A stretch of 64,000 bases of DNA, from the NCBI RefSeq assembly GCF_000827125.1, contig NZ_CP010311.1:3411524-3475523 (forward strand). The letters run 5' to 3'. The DNA is from Geoalkalibacter subterraneus (GTDB taxonomy: Bacteria; Desulfobacterota; Desulfuromonadia; Desulfuromonadales; Geoalkalibacteraceae). How positions within the stretch are numbered: position 1 is the stretch's first letter; each line of letters begins with the position of its first letter. A program made the position numbers and the translations under genes. The notes beneath the pieces were generated by a model, which saw only the letters and a list, made by a program, of their open reading frames with translations, did not search any database and had not been told where the DNA came from. Of this stretch, positions 55,755 to 64,000 are shown piece by piece.

Positions 55755-56519
55755 TCAATCTCCCATTCCGATGATTTCGCGGGCCAGGTCCAGATAGGCA
55801 ACCGCACCCTTGGAGCTGACATCATACAGCAGAACCGGAACTCCATGGCTTGGCGCCTCAGACAGACGGACATTGCGTGGAATCATCGTCTGAAAAACCT
55901 GCCCTTGAAAATGCTTGCGGATTTCGACGGTGACCTGATGGGACAGATTGTTGCGCCCGTCGAACATCGTGAGAAGAATTCCGTGTATTTCGAGACGAGG
56001 GTTGAGCTGGTTTTTGATGATGCGGATGGTGTTCATCAGCTGGGACAACCCCTCCATCGCATAAAATTCGCATTGCAGGGGCACCAGGACAGAATCTGCA
56101 GCAGTCAGCGCATTGACGGTCAAAAGTCCCAGCGAAGGAGGGCAGTCGATGACGATAAAATCATATTCGTGACGGATGGCTTCAAGCGCGCTTTTCAGCT
56201 TGATTTCGCGGGCAAGCGCGGTCACCAGCTCGATTTCAGCGCCGATCAGGTCGGTGTTGGATGGAAGCACATCAAGCAGGTCAAGGTCGGTTTTGATCAG
56301 AATATCACGGACATCGGCTTCTCCGAGCAGTGCATGATAAACCGTGTATTCAAGCGCTGTTTTGTCGATCCCTAAACCGGTGCATGCGTTGGCCTGGGGA
56401 TCCATATCCACCAGGAGGGTTCTTTTTTCCGCGGCAGCAATGGACGCCGCCAGATTTACCGCGGTGGTCGTCTTACCAACGCCGCCCTTCTGATTTGCTA
56501 TGGCAATGATTTTGGCCAT
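55755..56519 (-). CDS. parA: Chromosome partitioning ATPase ParA
   Basis: A 254-residue ParA/Soj ATPase with the deviant Walker [13 protein letters not shown] at residues 10-21, the switch [13 protein letters not shown] and [11 protein letters not shown]. It acts with ParB and parS to segregate the origin region. It lies between rsmG and parB, as near most origins. Confidence 0.96.
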   Translation of the reverse strand: MAKIIAIANQKGGVGKTTTAVNLAASIAAAEKRTLLVDMDPQANACTGLGIDKTALEYTVYHALLGEADVRDILIKTDLDLLDVLPSNTDLIGAEIELVTALAREIKLKSALEAIRHEYDFIVIDCPPSLGLLTVNALTAADSVLVPLQCEFYAMEGLSQLMNTIRIIKNQLNPRLEIHGILLTMFDGRNNLSHQVTVEIRKHFQGQVFQTMIPRNVRLSEAPSHGVPVLLYDVSSKGAVAYLDLAREIIGMGD

Positions 56520-56637
56520 GATTCAACTCCTCGTGAGCACATCAAGGGCGACAGCATAACACAAGGATGGCTGCAGCAGAATAAATAAAATTTCCATGAA
56601 TGTTGAAGGTACGATTCAGGCCGTTCCCGCAGCAGGT

Positions 56638-57300
56638 TTATTGCTTTTCATAGATCAACAGGTGGCGGCGCGCCTTACTTACGGGAAGAACGATGGGGCG
56701 ATTTTCGCGTTGAATAAAACCCTGAAGATCGGTATGAGGCTGCGTTTCGTCGGCATCGCCTTCGCGCGGACCTTTCATGGCAATCATCAGCCCCGCACCC
56801 TTTAAATACGGCGATGCCCATTGCAGCAACTGGGGCAATTCAGTCAAGGCGCGGGCAATGACGACATCAAAAATGTTTTCTTTTTCGAGGAGCTGTGGGT
56901 AATTTTCTATACGCCCCTGATAAGCGGTGAAATTCGAAAGGCCCAAATGCCTTGCGGCGTGCCGCTGAAAATGGACTTTTTTCGCGACAGCCTCCAGAGA
57001 GACGACTTTCAGATCAGGCCGGGCCACTGCGAGGGGAAGCCCAGGCAATCCCGCGCCGGAACCCATATCCAACAACCTGCTGCCTTCAGCGATAAAGGGT
57101 AATGCCGTTAGCGAGTCGACCAGGTTTTTCTCGACACTCTCTTCCGGGTCACAGACAGCGGTCAGGTTGATCTTTTTATTCCAGCGCAACAGCTCTTCCT
57201 GATAGATCAGCAACTTCGTCCGAACCTGCTCATCCAGCTGCAGACCAAGGGCTGCCATGCACTGCTTTATTTTCGTATCGAGGAATAATTTTGCTGCCAT
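56638..57300 (-). CDS. rsmG: 16S rRNA (guanine-N7) methyltransferase RsmG
   Basis: A 220-residue SAM-dependent methyltransferase that modifies G527 of 16S rRNA. The SAM site is LLDMGSGAGLPGLPLAVARP; KKINLTAVCDPEE precedes it and VIARALTELPQLL follows. The start at 57300 (AAGAAGGCC) is chosen because the longer frame overlaps mnmG. It is in the classic gidB position after mnmG. Confidence 0.95.
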   Translation of the reverse strand: MAAKLFLDTKIKQCMAALGLQLDEQVRTKLLIYQEELLRWNKKINLTAVCDPEESVEKNLVDSLTALPFIAEGSRLLDMGSGAGLPGLPLAVARPDLKVVSLEAVAKKVHFQRHAARHLGLSNFTAYQGRIENYPQLLEKENIFDVVIARALTELPQLLQWASPYLKGAGLMIAMKGPREGDADETQPHTDLQGFIQRENRPIVLPVSKARRHLLIYEKQ

Positions 57301-57307
57301 GGCCTTC

Positions 57308-59170
57308 TTATTTTTTGCGTACCGCAACGGATAATACCGCAATTGCGGCAGGAGTAACGCCTGGGATGCGGGAAGCCTGGCCGAGTGTTGCGGGCTGAGT
57401 CTTCATCAATTTTTCGCGCACCTCAAAAGACAGCCCGGAGAGTTTTTCGTAGTTGAAATCTGCCGGGATCACCACCTGCTCGGTCCTGCGAAACCTTTCG
57501 ACCATTTCCTTTTGACGTTCAATATATCCCGCATACTTGGTTTGGATTTCCAGCTGTTCCCTGGCGGACAGAGAAATGGATGTGAGTTCCTCATCGAGGA
57601 ACATCAGATCATCAAGGGTTACCTCCGGCCGCCGCAGCAACTCCTCGAGAGTTTGTCCCTGGCGCAATTCACTCACAGGCAAACGCTGTAAAATTTCTGT
57701 CTGGCCAGGAGACACCTTGACCTGGCGCAACCGCTCCCGGCCGCGCTCCACCTGCTCCTGCTTTTCGCTGAAATGGCGCCAGCGTTCATCGCTTACCAAG
57801 CCTATTCTACGCCCCAGCGGTGTTAACCGTTGGTCTGCATTATCCTCTCTCAACAACAGTCGATACTCAGATCGCGAGGTAAACATGCGATAAGGCTCGT
57901 TGGTTCCGAGGGTGACCAGATCATCCACCATCACCCCGATGTACGAGGTGTCGCGGGTTAACACCAGCGGGTCATCTTCCCTCACCTGCAAAGCAGCGTT
58001 GATGCCGGCGAGAAGACCCTGAGCCGCAGCTTCTTCATAACCCGAGGTTCCATTGATCTGGCCGGCATGGAAGAGTCCTTCGACATGCTTTGTCTCCAAT
58101 GTCGCGCGAAGCTGTGTCGGCGGAAAATAATCATATTCAATTGCATACCCTGGCCGCATGACCTCAACCTGTTCAAGACCGGGAATTGTGCGCAAAAAAG
58201 CCAACTGTACATCTGCCGGCAAAGAGGTAGAAACCCCGTTAGGGTAGACCTCGCGGGTTGCCAGACCTTCCGGCTCCAGGAAAATCTGATGCTGATCCTT
58301 TTCCGGAAAACGATGTACCTTATCCTCTATGGAAGGGCAGTAGCGTGGACCGACCCCTTGGATCTTTCCGGTATAAAGAGGGGAGCGATCCAAGCCAGCC
58401 CGAATAACATCGTGAGTGCGTGGATTGGTATAGGTGATATGACAGGGGACCTGCGGCGACCGGATTTTTTCAGTCAAAAAAGAAAAAGGTCTGGGCTGCG
58501 GATCACCATGTTGCTGCTCCAACTTGGCATAATCGATTGAATCCCCGGCCAGCCTTGCAGGCGTCCCAGTCTTCAACCTCCCGACTTCAAAACCGAGGTC
58601 CTTAATCTGTCCGGACAAAAACTCAGACGAAGGTTCTCCGGCTCGTCCCGATCCGTAGTGATGGAGGCCAATATGGACCAGCCCTCCCAGAAAGGTCCCA
58701 TTGGTCAAAATAACTTTTCTTCCCTGATAAGCTATCCCCTCACGGGTCTCAACTCCCGCGACGGATGCCCCGCTTAACAGCAGGCGATTAACCGTGCCCT
58801 GCTTTAAGAACAAACCAGGCTGCCGCTCGAGCCTCGCTTTCATTTCCTGGTTATACTTGGACCGGTCGGCCTGAGCCCGGGTGGCACGAACAGCCGGACC
58901 TTTTTTGGTGTTCAGAATTCGAAACTGAATCCCCACCTGGTCAATCACACCAGCCATTTCGCCACCAAGGGCATCAATCTCTTTGACCAGGTGGCCTTTT
59001 GCCAACCCCCCGATAGCCGGGTTACATGACATCAACGCCACAGTGTCGAGGTTCATGGTCAGCAACAGGGTGACGCAGCCCATCCGTGCCGCCGCCAGAG
59101 CCGCCTCGCACCCTGCATGGCCCGCACCAACGACAATGACGTCATACTTTTTGCCGTAATCGCTCAACAT
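57308..59170 (-). CDS. mnmG: tRNA uridine-34 modification enzyme MnmG
   Basis: A 620-residue FAD protein. The FAD-binding motif is [19 protein letters not shown] near the N-terminus; [20 protein letters not shown] and [24 protein letters not shown] ([20 protein letters not shown]) regions follow. With MnmE it makes the cmnm5 modification of U34 in tRNA. It is normally adjacent to mnmE, but here an IS200-type element and a parS site lie between. Confidence 0.97.
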   Translation of the reverse strand: MLSDYGKKYDVIVVGAGHAGCEAALAAARMGCVTLLLTMNLDTVALMSCNPAIGGLAKGHLVKEIDALGGEMAGVIDQVGIQFRILNTKKGPAVRATRAQADRSKYNQEMKARLERQPGLFLKQGTVNRLLLSGASVAGVETREGIAYQGRKVILTNGTFLGGLVHIGLHHYGSGRAGEPSSEFLSGQIKDLGFEVGRLKTGTPARLAGDSIDYAKLEQQHGDPQPRPFSFLTEKIRSPQVPCHITYTNPRTHDVIRAGLDRSPLYTGKIQGVGPRYCPSIEDKVHRFPEKDQHQIFLEPEGLATREVYPNGVSTSLPADVQLAFLRTIPGLEQVEVMRPGYAIEYDYFPPTQLRATLETKHVEGLFHAGQINGTSGYEEAAAQGLLAGINAALQVREDDPLVLTRDTSYIGVMVDDLVTLGTNEPYRMFTSRSEYRLLLREDNADQRLTPLGRRIGLVSDERWRHFSEKQEQVERGRERLRQVKVSPGQTEILQRLPVSELRQGQTLEELLRRPEVTLDDLMFLDEELTSISLSAREQLEIQTKYAGYIERQKEMVERFRRTEQVVIPADFNYEKLSGLSFEVREKLMKTQPATLGQASRIPGVTPAAIAVLSVAVRKK

Positions 59171-59191
59171 AAGGAAACCTGATCGGAAAGA

Positions 59192-59207
59192 TGTTTCACG
59201 TGAAACA
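59192..59207. promoter_or_regulatory. parS centromere site
   Basis: TGTTTCACGTGAAACA, a perfect match to the consensus ParB-binding palindrome, 21 bases upstream of the mnmG start codon. ParB would load here. Confidence 0.96.
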
Positions 59208-59267
59208 TTGGAATCAAAGCACTGATATAAGATTTTTTACTTATTTTTATATCCAAAGAAAAGTAAA

Positions 59268-59945
59268 GAATCCACGCCCACAGGACGTGGCTTTGTAGTT
59301 CGCCCCCCATAGGGGGGCTGGCCCTGCCCCCAAGGGGGCGGGCTGAAGTTGTGCCGCGGTCCTGTCCTCAATCTCCCAACTGAAGTTGCTCCATTTGCCG
59401 CTCTTGCTTGTCCTGATAGCGGACATACTTGCGTATCATGTCCGCATCCATGCCGACGGTATCAACGCAATAGCCCTTGGCCCAAAAGTGGTTGCCCCAA
59501 TAGGGTTTCTTCCGCAAATGCCGAAACTGCTGAAACAGTTTCATCGACGTCTGCCCTTTTAACCGCCCCAGAAAGTTCGAGATCGACACCTTGGGCGGGA
59601 TCATCACAACCAGATGGACATGATCGGGCTGAACATTCAACTCCACGACTTCACAACCGGAATAGCCACATATCGCATGAATACCTGATTCAACGGCCTC
59701 TTTCACTTTTCCCTGCAAAATCCGAAACCGGTACTTTGGGACCCAAACGATGTGATACTGGCAGTGCCATATCGAGTGTGATAACTTACGAAATCGGCTG
59801 CTCACTGTTTTCTCCTTTCTTTTCGATGTTGCGGCACAACTCGAAAGAAAGAATAACAGTGAGCGGCTTTCAGCCATACCCATTCGGGACCGGCGTAGCC
59901 AGTCCACATCACCACACCCACAGGGTGTGGGTTTCTACTTCAAAC
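59268..59945 (-). mobile_element. IS200/IS605-type insertion sequence
   Basis: A tnpA gene flanked by two short hairpins, CCACGCCCACAGGACGTGG (59272-59290) and CCACACCCACAGGGTGTGG (59912-59930), the subterminal hairpins used by HUH transposases. It has no inverted repeats or target duplication, as expected. The extra palindromes near 59303-59345 belong to the same end. Boundaries are approximate. Confidence 0.88.
59368..59805 (-). CDS. tnpA: IS200/IS605-family transposase TnpA
   Basis: A 145-residue Y1 HUH transposase. The HUH motif is QPDHVHLVVMIPP and the catalytic Tyr is in the helix near DMIRKYVRYQDKQE. The GTG at 59805 (VSSRFRKLSHSIWHCQYHIV) gives the normal family length; the longer frame upstream would run into the IS end. 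It moves single-stranded DNA; it appears intact. Confidence 0.93.
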   Translation of the reverse strand: MSSRFRKLSHSIWHCQYHIVWVPKYRFRILQGKVKEAVESGIHAICGYSGCEVVELNVQPDHVHLVVMIPPKVSISNFLGRLKGQTSMKLFQQFRHLRKKPYWGNHFWAKGYCVDTVGMDADMIRKYVRYQDKQERQMEQLQLGD

Positions 59946-59984
59946 TAAAAAAGAGGACCGCAATCCCTTGCGAGAAACTGACCC

Positions 59985-61409
59985 TTATTTACCGATACAA
60001 AAACGACTGAAAATACGGTTTATAACCTCTTCAGGTGCCGTTTCACCAGTAATGACACCGAGGGATTCAACGGCCTCCCGTAAATCAAGAGCAATAAATT
60101 CAGGTGAAAGACCTGCATTAAGGCTCTCAATCGTCTTACCGAGTTTCTCAAGGGTCTGAGAAAGGGCCTGGTGGTGTCGCTCTTCGGTCAAAATCAAGGA
60201 TTCGGGGCATTCCTCTCCATCGGCAATCCCGGCACGGATGCGAAGCTCCTCACGCAGCCGATCGATTCCGGCGCCGGTAGCAGCAGACACAGTTATTACG
60301 GGAAAATGAGAGGGCAGGGAAGGGATCTCGACCGAGGGAAGATCGCTTTTGTTGATAACGATGATGCTGTTTTTCCCGGCACAACGCCCCAAGGCAGAAC
60401 GATCATCATCATCCATACCCCGGTGGCCGTCGATCACGAGGAGGACAATATCCGCCTGTGCAATCTTACCGCATGCTCGTCGGACACCTTCCTGCTCCAC
60501 CGGATCGTCACTGTCGCGAAGACCGGCTGTGTCGGTCAGACGCAAACGCAGTCCGTCCAGATCGAGTTGTTCCTCAAGAGTATCCCGGGTGGTGCCGGGA
60601 AGGTCGGTGACAATAGCGCGGTCGCTGCCGACAAGAGCGTTAAGCAGAGAACTTTTACCGACATTGGGTTTACCGAGAATAAGAACTGAAACCCCTTCCC
60701 GCAACACCCGCCCGTTGCGAAAGCTGGCGACGACCGGACGCAGATTCTCGATAACAGAGGTCAGGGTGCCAACAATACTGTCAAAGGAAGGATGATCGAT
60801 ATCCTCTTCGGGAAAATCGATCCAGGTTTCAAGAAGCGCAAGCGAGTCAAGCAATTGTTCTCTGAGTTCATTGCAGAAGTGAGCCAGAGAGCCTTCAAGG
60901 TGCTGAACCGCGATCTGATGAGCACTGCGATGCCGTGCTTCGATCACCTCCATAACACCCTCAGCCTGGGTCAGATCAATCCGCCCATTAAGAAAAGCCC
61001 GCAGGGTAAACTCACCGGGCTGGGCGGTTCTGGCCCCGGCATGACGCAGCGTTTCAAGGATCCGACGACCGACAACCAATCCGCCATGGCAATGGATCTC
61101 AACCACATCCTCACGCGTATAGGAACGCGGAGAGGCCATGTACACAGCCATGACTTCATCAATCACACGCTGGCTGGAATCAGTAAATTGCCCGTAATAA
61201 AGGCGATGGCTTTTCCAGGAAGGCGGACCGCCCCCGAGGCCGAGCACAAAGGGGCGGACAAGATCCAGACACCCGGGGCCGGACAGTCGGATAATACCGA
61301 TACCGCCCTGACCGAAAGAAGTTGCCGGGGCCACAATGATGTCTTCACCCTGGGGCCGGTTTCCGGCAACTTCCTTTGAGCGGGTTGTAGGGGGCAGATC
61401 AAAACTCAT
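59985..61409 (-). CDS. mnmE: tRNA modification GTPase MnmE
   Basis: A 474-residue GTPase. The N-terminal folate-binding region is GQGGIGIIRLSGPGCLDLVR; the G domain has LGKPNVGKSSLLNALVG (G1), DLPGTTRDTLEE (G2/G3 region) and NKSD (G4). It ends with the conserved CIGK. It works with MnmG on tRNA U34. A start at 61409 fits the family length. Confidence 0.97.
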   Translation of the reverse strand: MSFDLPPTTRSKEVAGNRPQGEDIIVAPATSFGQGGIGIIRLSGPGCLDLVRPFVLGLGGGPPSWKSHRLYYGQFTDSSQRVIDEVMAVYMASPRSYTREDVVEIHCHGGLVVGRRILETLRHAGARTAQPGEFTLRAFLNGRIDLTQAEGVMEVIEARHRSAHQIAVQHLEGSLAHFCNELREQLLDSLALLETWIDFPEEDIDHPSFDSIVGTLTSVIENLRPVVASFRNGRVLREGVSVLILGKPNVGKSSLLNALVGSDRAIVTDLPGTTRDTLEEQLDLDGLRLRLTDTAGLRDSDDPVEQEGVRRACGKIAQADIVLLVIDGHRGMDDDDRSALGRCAGKNSIIVINKSDLPSVEIPSLPSHFPVITVSAATGAGIDRLREELRIRAGIADGEECPESLILTEERHHQALSQTLEKLGKTIESLNAGLSPEFIALDLREAVESLGVITGETAPEEVINRIFSRFCIGK

Positions 61410-61425
61410 ACGGGCTCAGGAAGCA

Positions 61426-63039
61426 TCAGTCTTTTTGTCGGTGAATCAGATACTGCTGGCCGATCGTCAACAGGTTGTTCACCAACCAGTAGAGCACCAG
61501 ACCGGCCGGGAAATTGAGGAACAGAACGGTAAAAACAATAGGCATGGCAAGGAAAATCCGCGCCTGCATAGGATCCATGGTCGTAGGGGTCAGTTTCTGC
61601 TGAACGAACATTGAGGCCCCCATCAGCAGGGGAGTCACATAGTAGGGATCCTTGGCCGACAGATCGGCGATCCATAGAAAAAAAGGCGCGTGACGCAGTT
61701 CAATGGAGATCAGCAGAGTTTTATAAAGAGCGAAGAAAACAGGGATCTGAACAAGCATGGGCAGGCACCCGCCCAAAGGATTGACCCGGTGCTCCTTATA
61801 GAGATTCATCAGTTCAACATTGAGACGCTGCTTGTCATCCTTATATTTTTCCCGCAGTTTCTGCATGTGAGGCTGCAGTTTCTGCATCCCCTTCATGGAA
61901 GTGTAGCTCTTCTGAGTCAACGGCCAGAAAATAAGCTTGATAATAACCGTCAGCAGGATAATGGCGAGGCCGTAGTTGTGCAGGAATCCGTAAAAGAACT
62001 TAAGAACATGCAGAAGAGGGCGGGCCAGAAATCCGAAAAACCCGTAGTCCACAGCATCACTCAAGCGGTGCCCGGCGGCGGAAAGAAGATCGAAGTCTTT
62101 AGGCCCCATGTAGGTTTTAAAGGAAAACTCGCGCACATCACCGGGAGAGAGGGTCTGGTACCCGGTAAAAAGAGAAGTCACAACCATGTCGGACAGATAA
62201 CGGACCTGAGCCTCGCTGATGGTGTCGTCAACAGGGATCAGAGCGGTCAGAAAATATTTTTTTTCAAACCCGGTCCAGTAGATCGGTGCGGAGTATTTTT
62301 TCTCTTCCTTACGCAGGTCCTTGACCTTGTCCTGATATTTTTTTTCTTCGGTCAGGGTGGTGGGCCCTACAAATTCGTACATGCTCCCTTCCATGTCATC
62401 CGACCAGGGCTGTACGTGAGAAAAAACAAGGTTGCCGGAGAGGGGAGCACTGCCTTGGTTAGCAACCCGGAGAGTCACATTGATCTGATAGTGATCGGCA
62501 TCGATTTCAAGAGTTTTGACCAGATCAAGACCTTCAGCCGTTTTAGCGGTAAAGACCAGGGAACGCTGTTCACCTTCGGAGAGGCGCAGGTCGCCGCGAT
62601 CCTGCCGGGACCAGGACAGCCCCTCAAGGGCGCGAAAACCATCGGTTCCCCCAAGGCCGAGGGTGCCGACGCCGCGTTGAAGAGTATCAACCAGGACAAC
62701 CGCACCCGCAGTATCCTTAAGGGACTGGCGATAATTCTTCAACTCCGTCCGAAGGACGCGACCGCTGTCCTGCGCAAGAGTCAACCGGACACGCGGCGTA
62801 TCAACCACAAAAACACCCTTGTCGACAGAGGATTTCAGCGGAAGTCCGACGTTACCGGAAACAGTGGGGTCGACAGGCGTGATAGAGGCGGCAGGCGTTT
62901 CACCGGATGAAGATTGACTGACTTCCTGCTGTTGGGCAACCTCATTTTCCTGCTGGGGTTGCGGCGGAAAAAGAATGGAAAAACCCATCCAGACAACCAG
63001 CATGAGAAGTATCGCTATCAGGGTTTGCTTGTTTTCCAT
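61426..63039 (-). CDS. yidC: Membrane protein insertase YidC
   Basis: A 537-residue insertase. The N-terminal segment MENKQTLIAILLMLVVWMGF precedes a large periplasmic domain (about 40-330), then five membrane helices including FWPLTQKSYTSMKGMQKLQP and NPLGGCLPMLVQIPVFFALY. It inserts membrane proteins with or without SecYEG. It lies 16 bases upstream of mnmE on the same strand. Confidence 0.97.
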   Translation of the reverse strand: MENKQTLIAILLMLVVWMGFSILFPPQPQQENEVAQQQEVSQSSSGETPAASITPVDPTVSGNVGLPLKSSVDKGVFVVDTPRVRLTLAQDSGRVLRTELKNYRQSLKDTAGAVVLVDTLQRGVGTLGLGGTDGFRALEGLSWSRQDRGDLRLSEGEQRSLVFTAKTAEGLDLVKTLEIDADHYQINVTLRVANQGSAPLSGNLVFSHVQPWSDDMEGSMYEFVGPTTLTEEKKYQDKVKDLRKEEKKYSAPIYWTGFEKKYFLTALIPVDDTISEAQVRYLSDMVVTSLFTGYQTLSPGDVREFSFKTYMGPKDFDLLSAAGHRLSDAVDYGFFGFLARPLLHVLKFFYGFLHNYGLAIILLTVIIKLIFWPLTQKSYTSMKGMQKLQPHMQKLREKYKDDKQRLNVELMNLYKEHRVNPLGGCLPMLVQIPVFFALYKTLLISIELRHAPFFLWIADLSAKDPYYVTPLLMGASMFVQQKLTPTTMDPMQARIFLAMPIVFTVLFLNFPAGLVLYWLVNNLLTIGQQYLIHRQKD

Positions 63040-63063
63040 GAGAACTCCCGATCAATAAAAACT

Positions 63064-63273
63064 TCAGGGGAGAGGATCGTATCCCCCTGGGTGAAAAGGA
63101 TGACATTTCGCCAGGCGTTTGCAGCCGAGATAAACCCCGCGCAGGATTCCATATTGACGAATCGCCTGAAAACTATATTCGGAACAGGTAGGATAAAAAC
63201 GACAGGAAGGCCCCTTCAACGGAGAGAGGCAGATCTGATAAAAGCGAATAAGGGCAAGTAGGATGCGACGCAT
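63064..63273 (-). CDS. yidD: Membrane protein insertion efficiency factor YidD
   Basis: A 69-residue protein with the YidD signature: [40 protein letters not shown] and [14 protein letters not shown]. It assists YidC at the inner membrane. It starts two bases after the rnpA stop. Confidence 0.96.
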   Translation of the reverse strand: MRRILLALIRFYQICLSPLKGPSCRFYPTCSEYSFQAIRQYGILRGVYLGCKRLAKCHPFHPGGYDPLP

Positions 63274-63275
63274 GA

Positions 63276-63623
63276 TTACTCCCGCGTCAATACCGCTCGA
63301 ATTTCTTGAAGCACGTCGGAATAACGCAGCATTGGTGCTCCTCGCCGGGCTATAATACTGAAATCCCGACGCGGGGTTGCCGCCTTGAGATGCCGTCGAA
63401 AAACTTCCCGCAGCAACCTTTTGACCCGGTTCCTCTGGGGTGCGTTCCCGACTTTGCGGCTGGCAGTGATGCCGAGGCGATTATGCTCCAGCCCGTTCAA
63501 TCTTTGGTACACAAGAAAGTGGGGCGTTTTAAAAAAACGCCCCTGCTTTCTGACCAGATTGAATTCACGACTGTATTTAAGACGTGCGGACGCAGGAAAA
63601 GCCTGTGGTTTACCCGCGGTCAC
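63276..63623 (-). CDS. rnpA: Ribonuclease P protein component RnpA
   Basis: A 115-residue protein starting with GTG at 63623, five bases after the rpmH stop. The family motif [15 protein letters not shown] is at about residues 68-82, with [19 protein letters not shown] before it. It is the protein subunit of RNase P for tRNA 5' maturation. Confidence 0.95.
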   Translation of the reverse strand: MTAGKPQAFPASARLKYSREFNLVRKQGRFFKTPHFLVYQRLNGLEHNRLGITASRKVGNAPQRNRVKRLLREVFRRHLKAATPRRDFSIIARRGAPMLRYSDVLQEIRAVLTRE

Positions 63624-63627
63624 CGAT

Positions 63628-63780
63628 TTATTTCTTAGGGGTCGTCACAGCGAGCTGGCGCCGGCCACGGGAGCGACGACGATTAATGACCTGACGCCCC
63701 TTTTTGGTCAGCATCCGCTTGCGGAAGCCATGGGTTCTTTTACGACGAATACGACTGGGCTGGTAAGTTCTTTTGCTCAT
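63628..63780 (-). CDS. rpmH: Ribosomal protein bL34
   Basis: A 50-residue highly basic protein, [20 protein letters not shown] then [20 protein letters not shown], the classic L34 sequence. The ribosome binding site is CGGAGGAGCTAGCATAA. It is the first gene of the rpmH-rnpA-yidD-yidC operon and usually lies opposite dnaA at the origin. Confidence 0.97.
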   Translation of the reverse strand: MSKRTYQPSRIRRKRTHGFRKRMLTKKGRQVINRRRSRGRRQLAVTTPKK

Positions 63781-63825
63781 TTATGCTAGCTCCTCCGGAG
63801 TAATTGATTCTTAAGGCGAAATCAA

Positions 63826-63855
63826 ATAAAAAGCATATCCACAGATCATTGTCAA
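63826..63855 (-). promoter_or_regulatory. rpmH promoter with an overlapping DnaA-box-like site
   Basis: On the minus strand TTGACA (63855-63850) and TTTTAT (63831-63826) with an 18-base spacer. TGTGGATA (a DnaA box core, 63843-63836) lies within the spacer, suggesting DnaA control. Confidence 0.6.
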
Positions 63856-63991
63856 CACTGTTTCCTGTTCAGGGCAAAGAAAACAGTTCAGTGCCGCAAC
63901 CAACAAATCCCCTTGAAATTAACGAGCTGCTCTGTTAGTTTATAGTGTTTCTAATTGTTTTAAATCACTGTTTTCGCTTACAAATTCCACT

Positions 63992-64000
63992 TTATCCACA
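63992..64000 (+). promoter_or_regulatory. DnaA box at the edge of the origin region
   Basis: TTATCCACA, a perfect consensus DnaA box ending at the window edge. Together with rpmH it places oriC and dnaA just beyond base 64000. Confidence 0.8.

Overview
The window looks like a chromosome segment of a Desulfuromonadales/Geobacterales-type deltaproteobacterium. The right end carries the order rpmH-rnpA-yidD-yidC-mnmE-mnmG-rsmG-parA-parB-bactofilin next to DnaA boxes and a perfect parS site, so the replication origin lies at or just beyond base 64000. Two genes with in-frame UGA at redox-active positions, the plant-type glutamate-cysteine ligase and the many exported redox proteins fit that group. 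The assignment is inferred from gene order and protein character, not from a database search.

Bases 1 to about 25925 are a Mu-like transposable prophage, truncated by the window start and read almost entirely on the minus strand. From right to left it holds an S24-type repressor on the plus strand, an operator/promoter region, a Ner-like regulator, MuA transposase, MuB ATPase, many small early genes, DUF3164, GemA, an ORF6N antirepressor-like gene, a lysis cassette (GH108 endolysin, holin-like protein, overlapping spanins), the DNA-packaging and head genes (gp26/27/28/29-like, F, G, protease/scaffold I/Z, T), and tail genes (gp36/37, baseplate V, sheath, start of the tube gene). Three type II hammerhead ribozymes lie on the coding strand at about 14.6, 16.0 and 17.4 kb, each between a stop codon and the next ribosome binding site. 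A run of seven hairpins follows the middle one. I consider this ribozyme-punctuated middle operon the most unusual system in the window.

Bases ~25.9 to 37.58 kb are a second mobile island. It has a tyrosine integrase next to a 3' fragment of tRNA-Phe (the att scar), an AlpA-like regulator, a toprim/DUF3987 primase-helicase split by an IS21-family element with an 8-bp target duplication, a RelE/HigB-HigA-type toxin-antitoxin pair and several unknown genes. No intact tRNA-Phe is visible, so the island probably extends left beyond the window and the Mu-like prophage may be nested inside it.

Bases 37.6 to 64 kb are ordinary chromosome with some decay. They contain an exported multi-rhodanese selenoprotein with a bacterial SECIS hairpin, a FolD-like enzyme, a GH65 phosphorylase, an MFS transporter, a divergent DisA_N-like protein, a probable selenocysteine peroxiredoxin with a lipoprotein, another lipoprotein, a NapH-like polyferredoxin, a decayed proV-like ATPase beside a 127-bp MITE-like repeat, a twice-frameshifted porin, gshA with an aminotransferase preceded by an Ala-rich leader ORF and terminator, and the origin-proximal gene cluster, interrupted between mnmG and mnmE by an IS200/IS605-type element.
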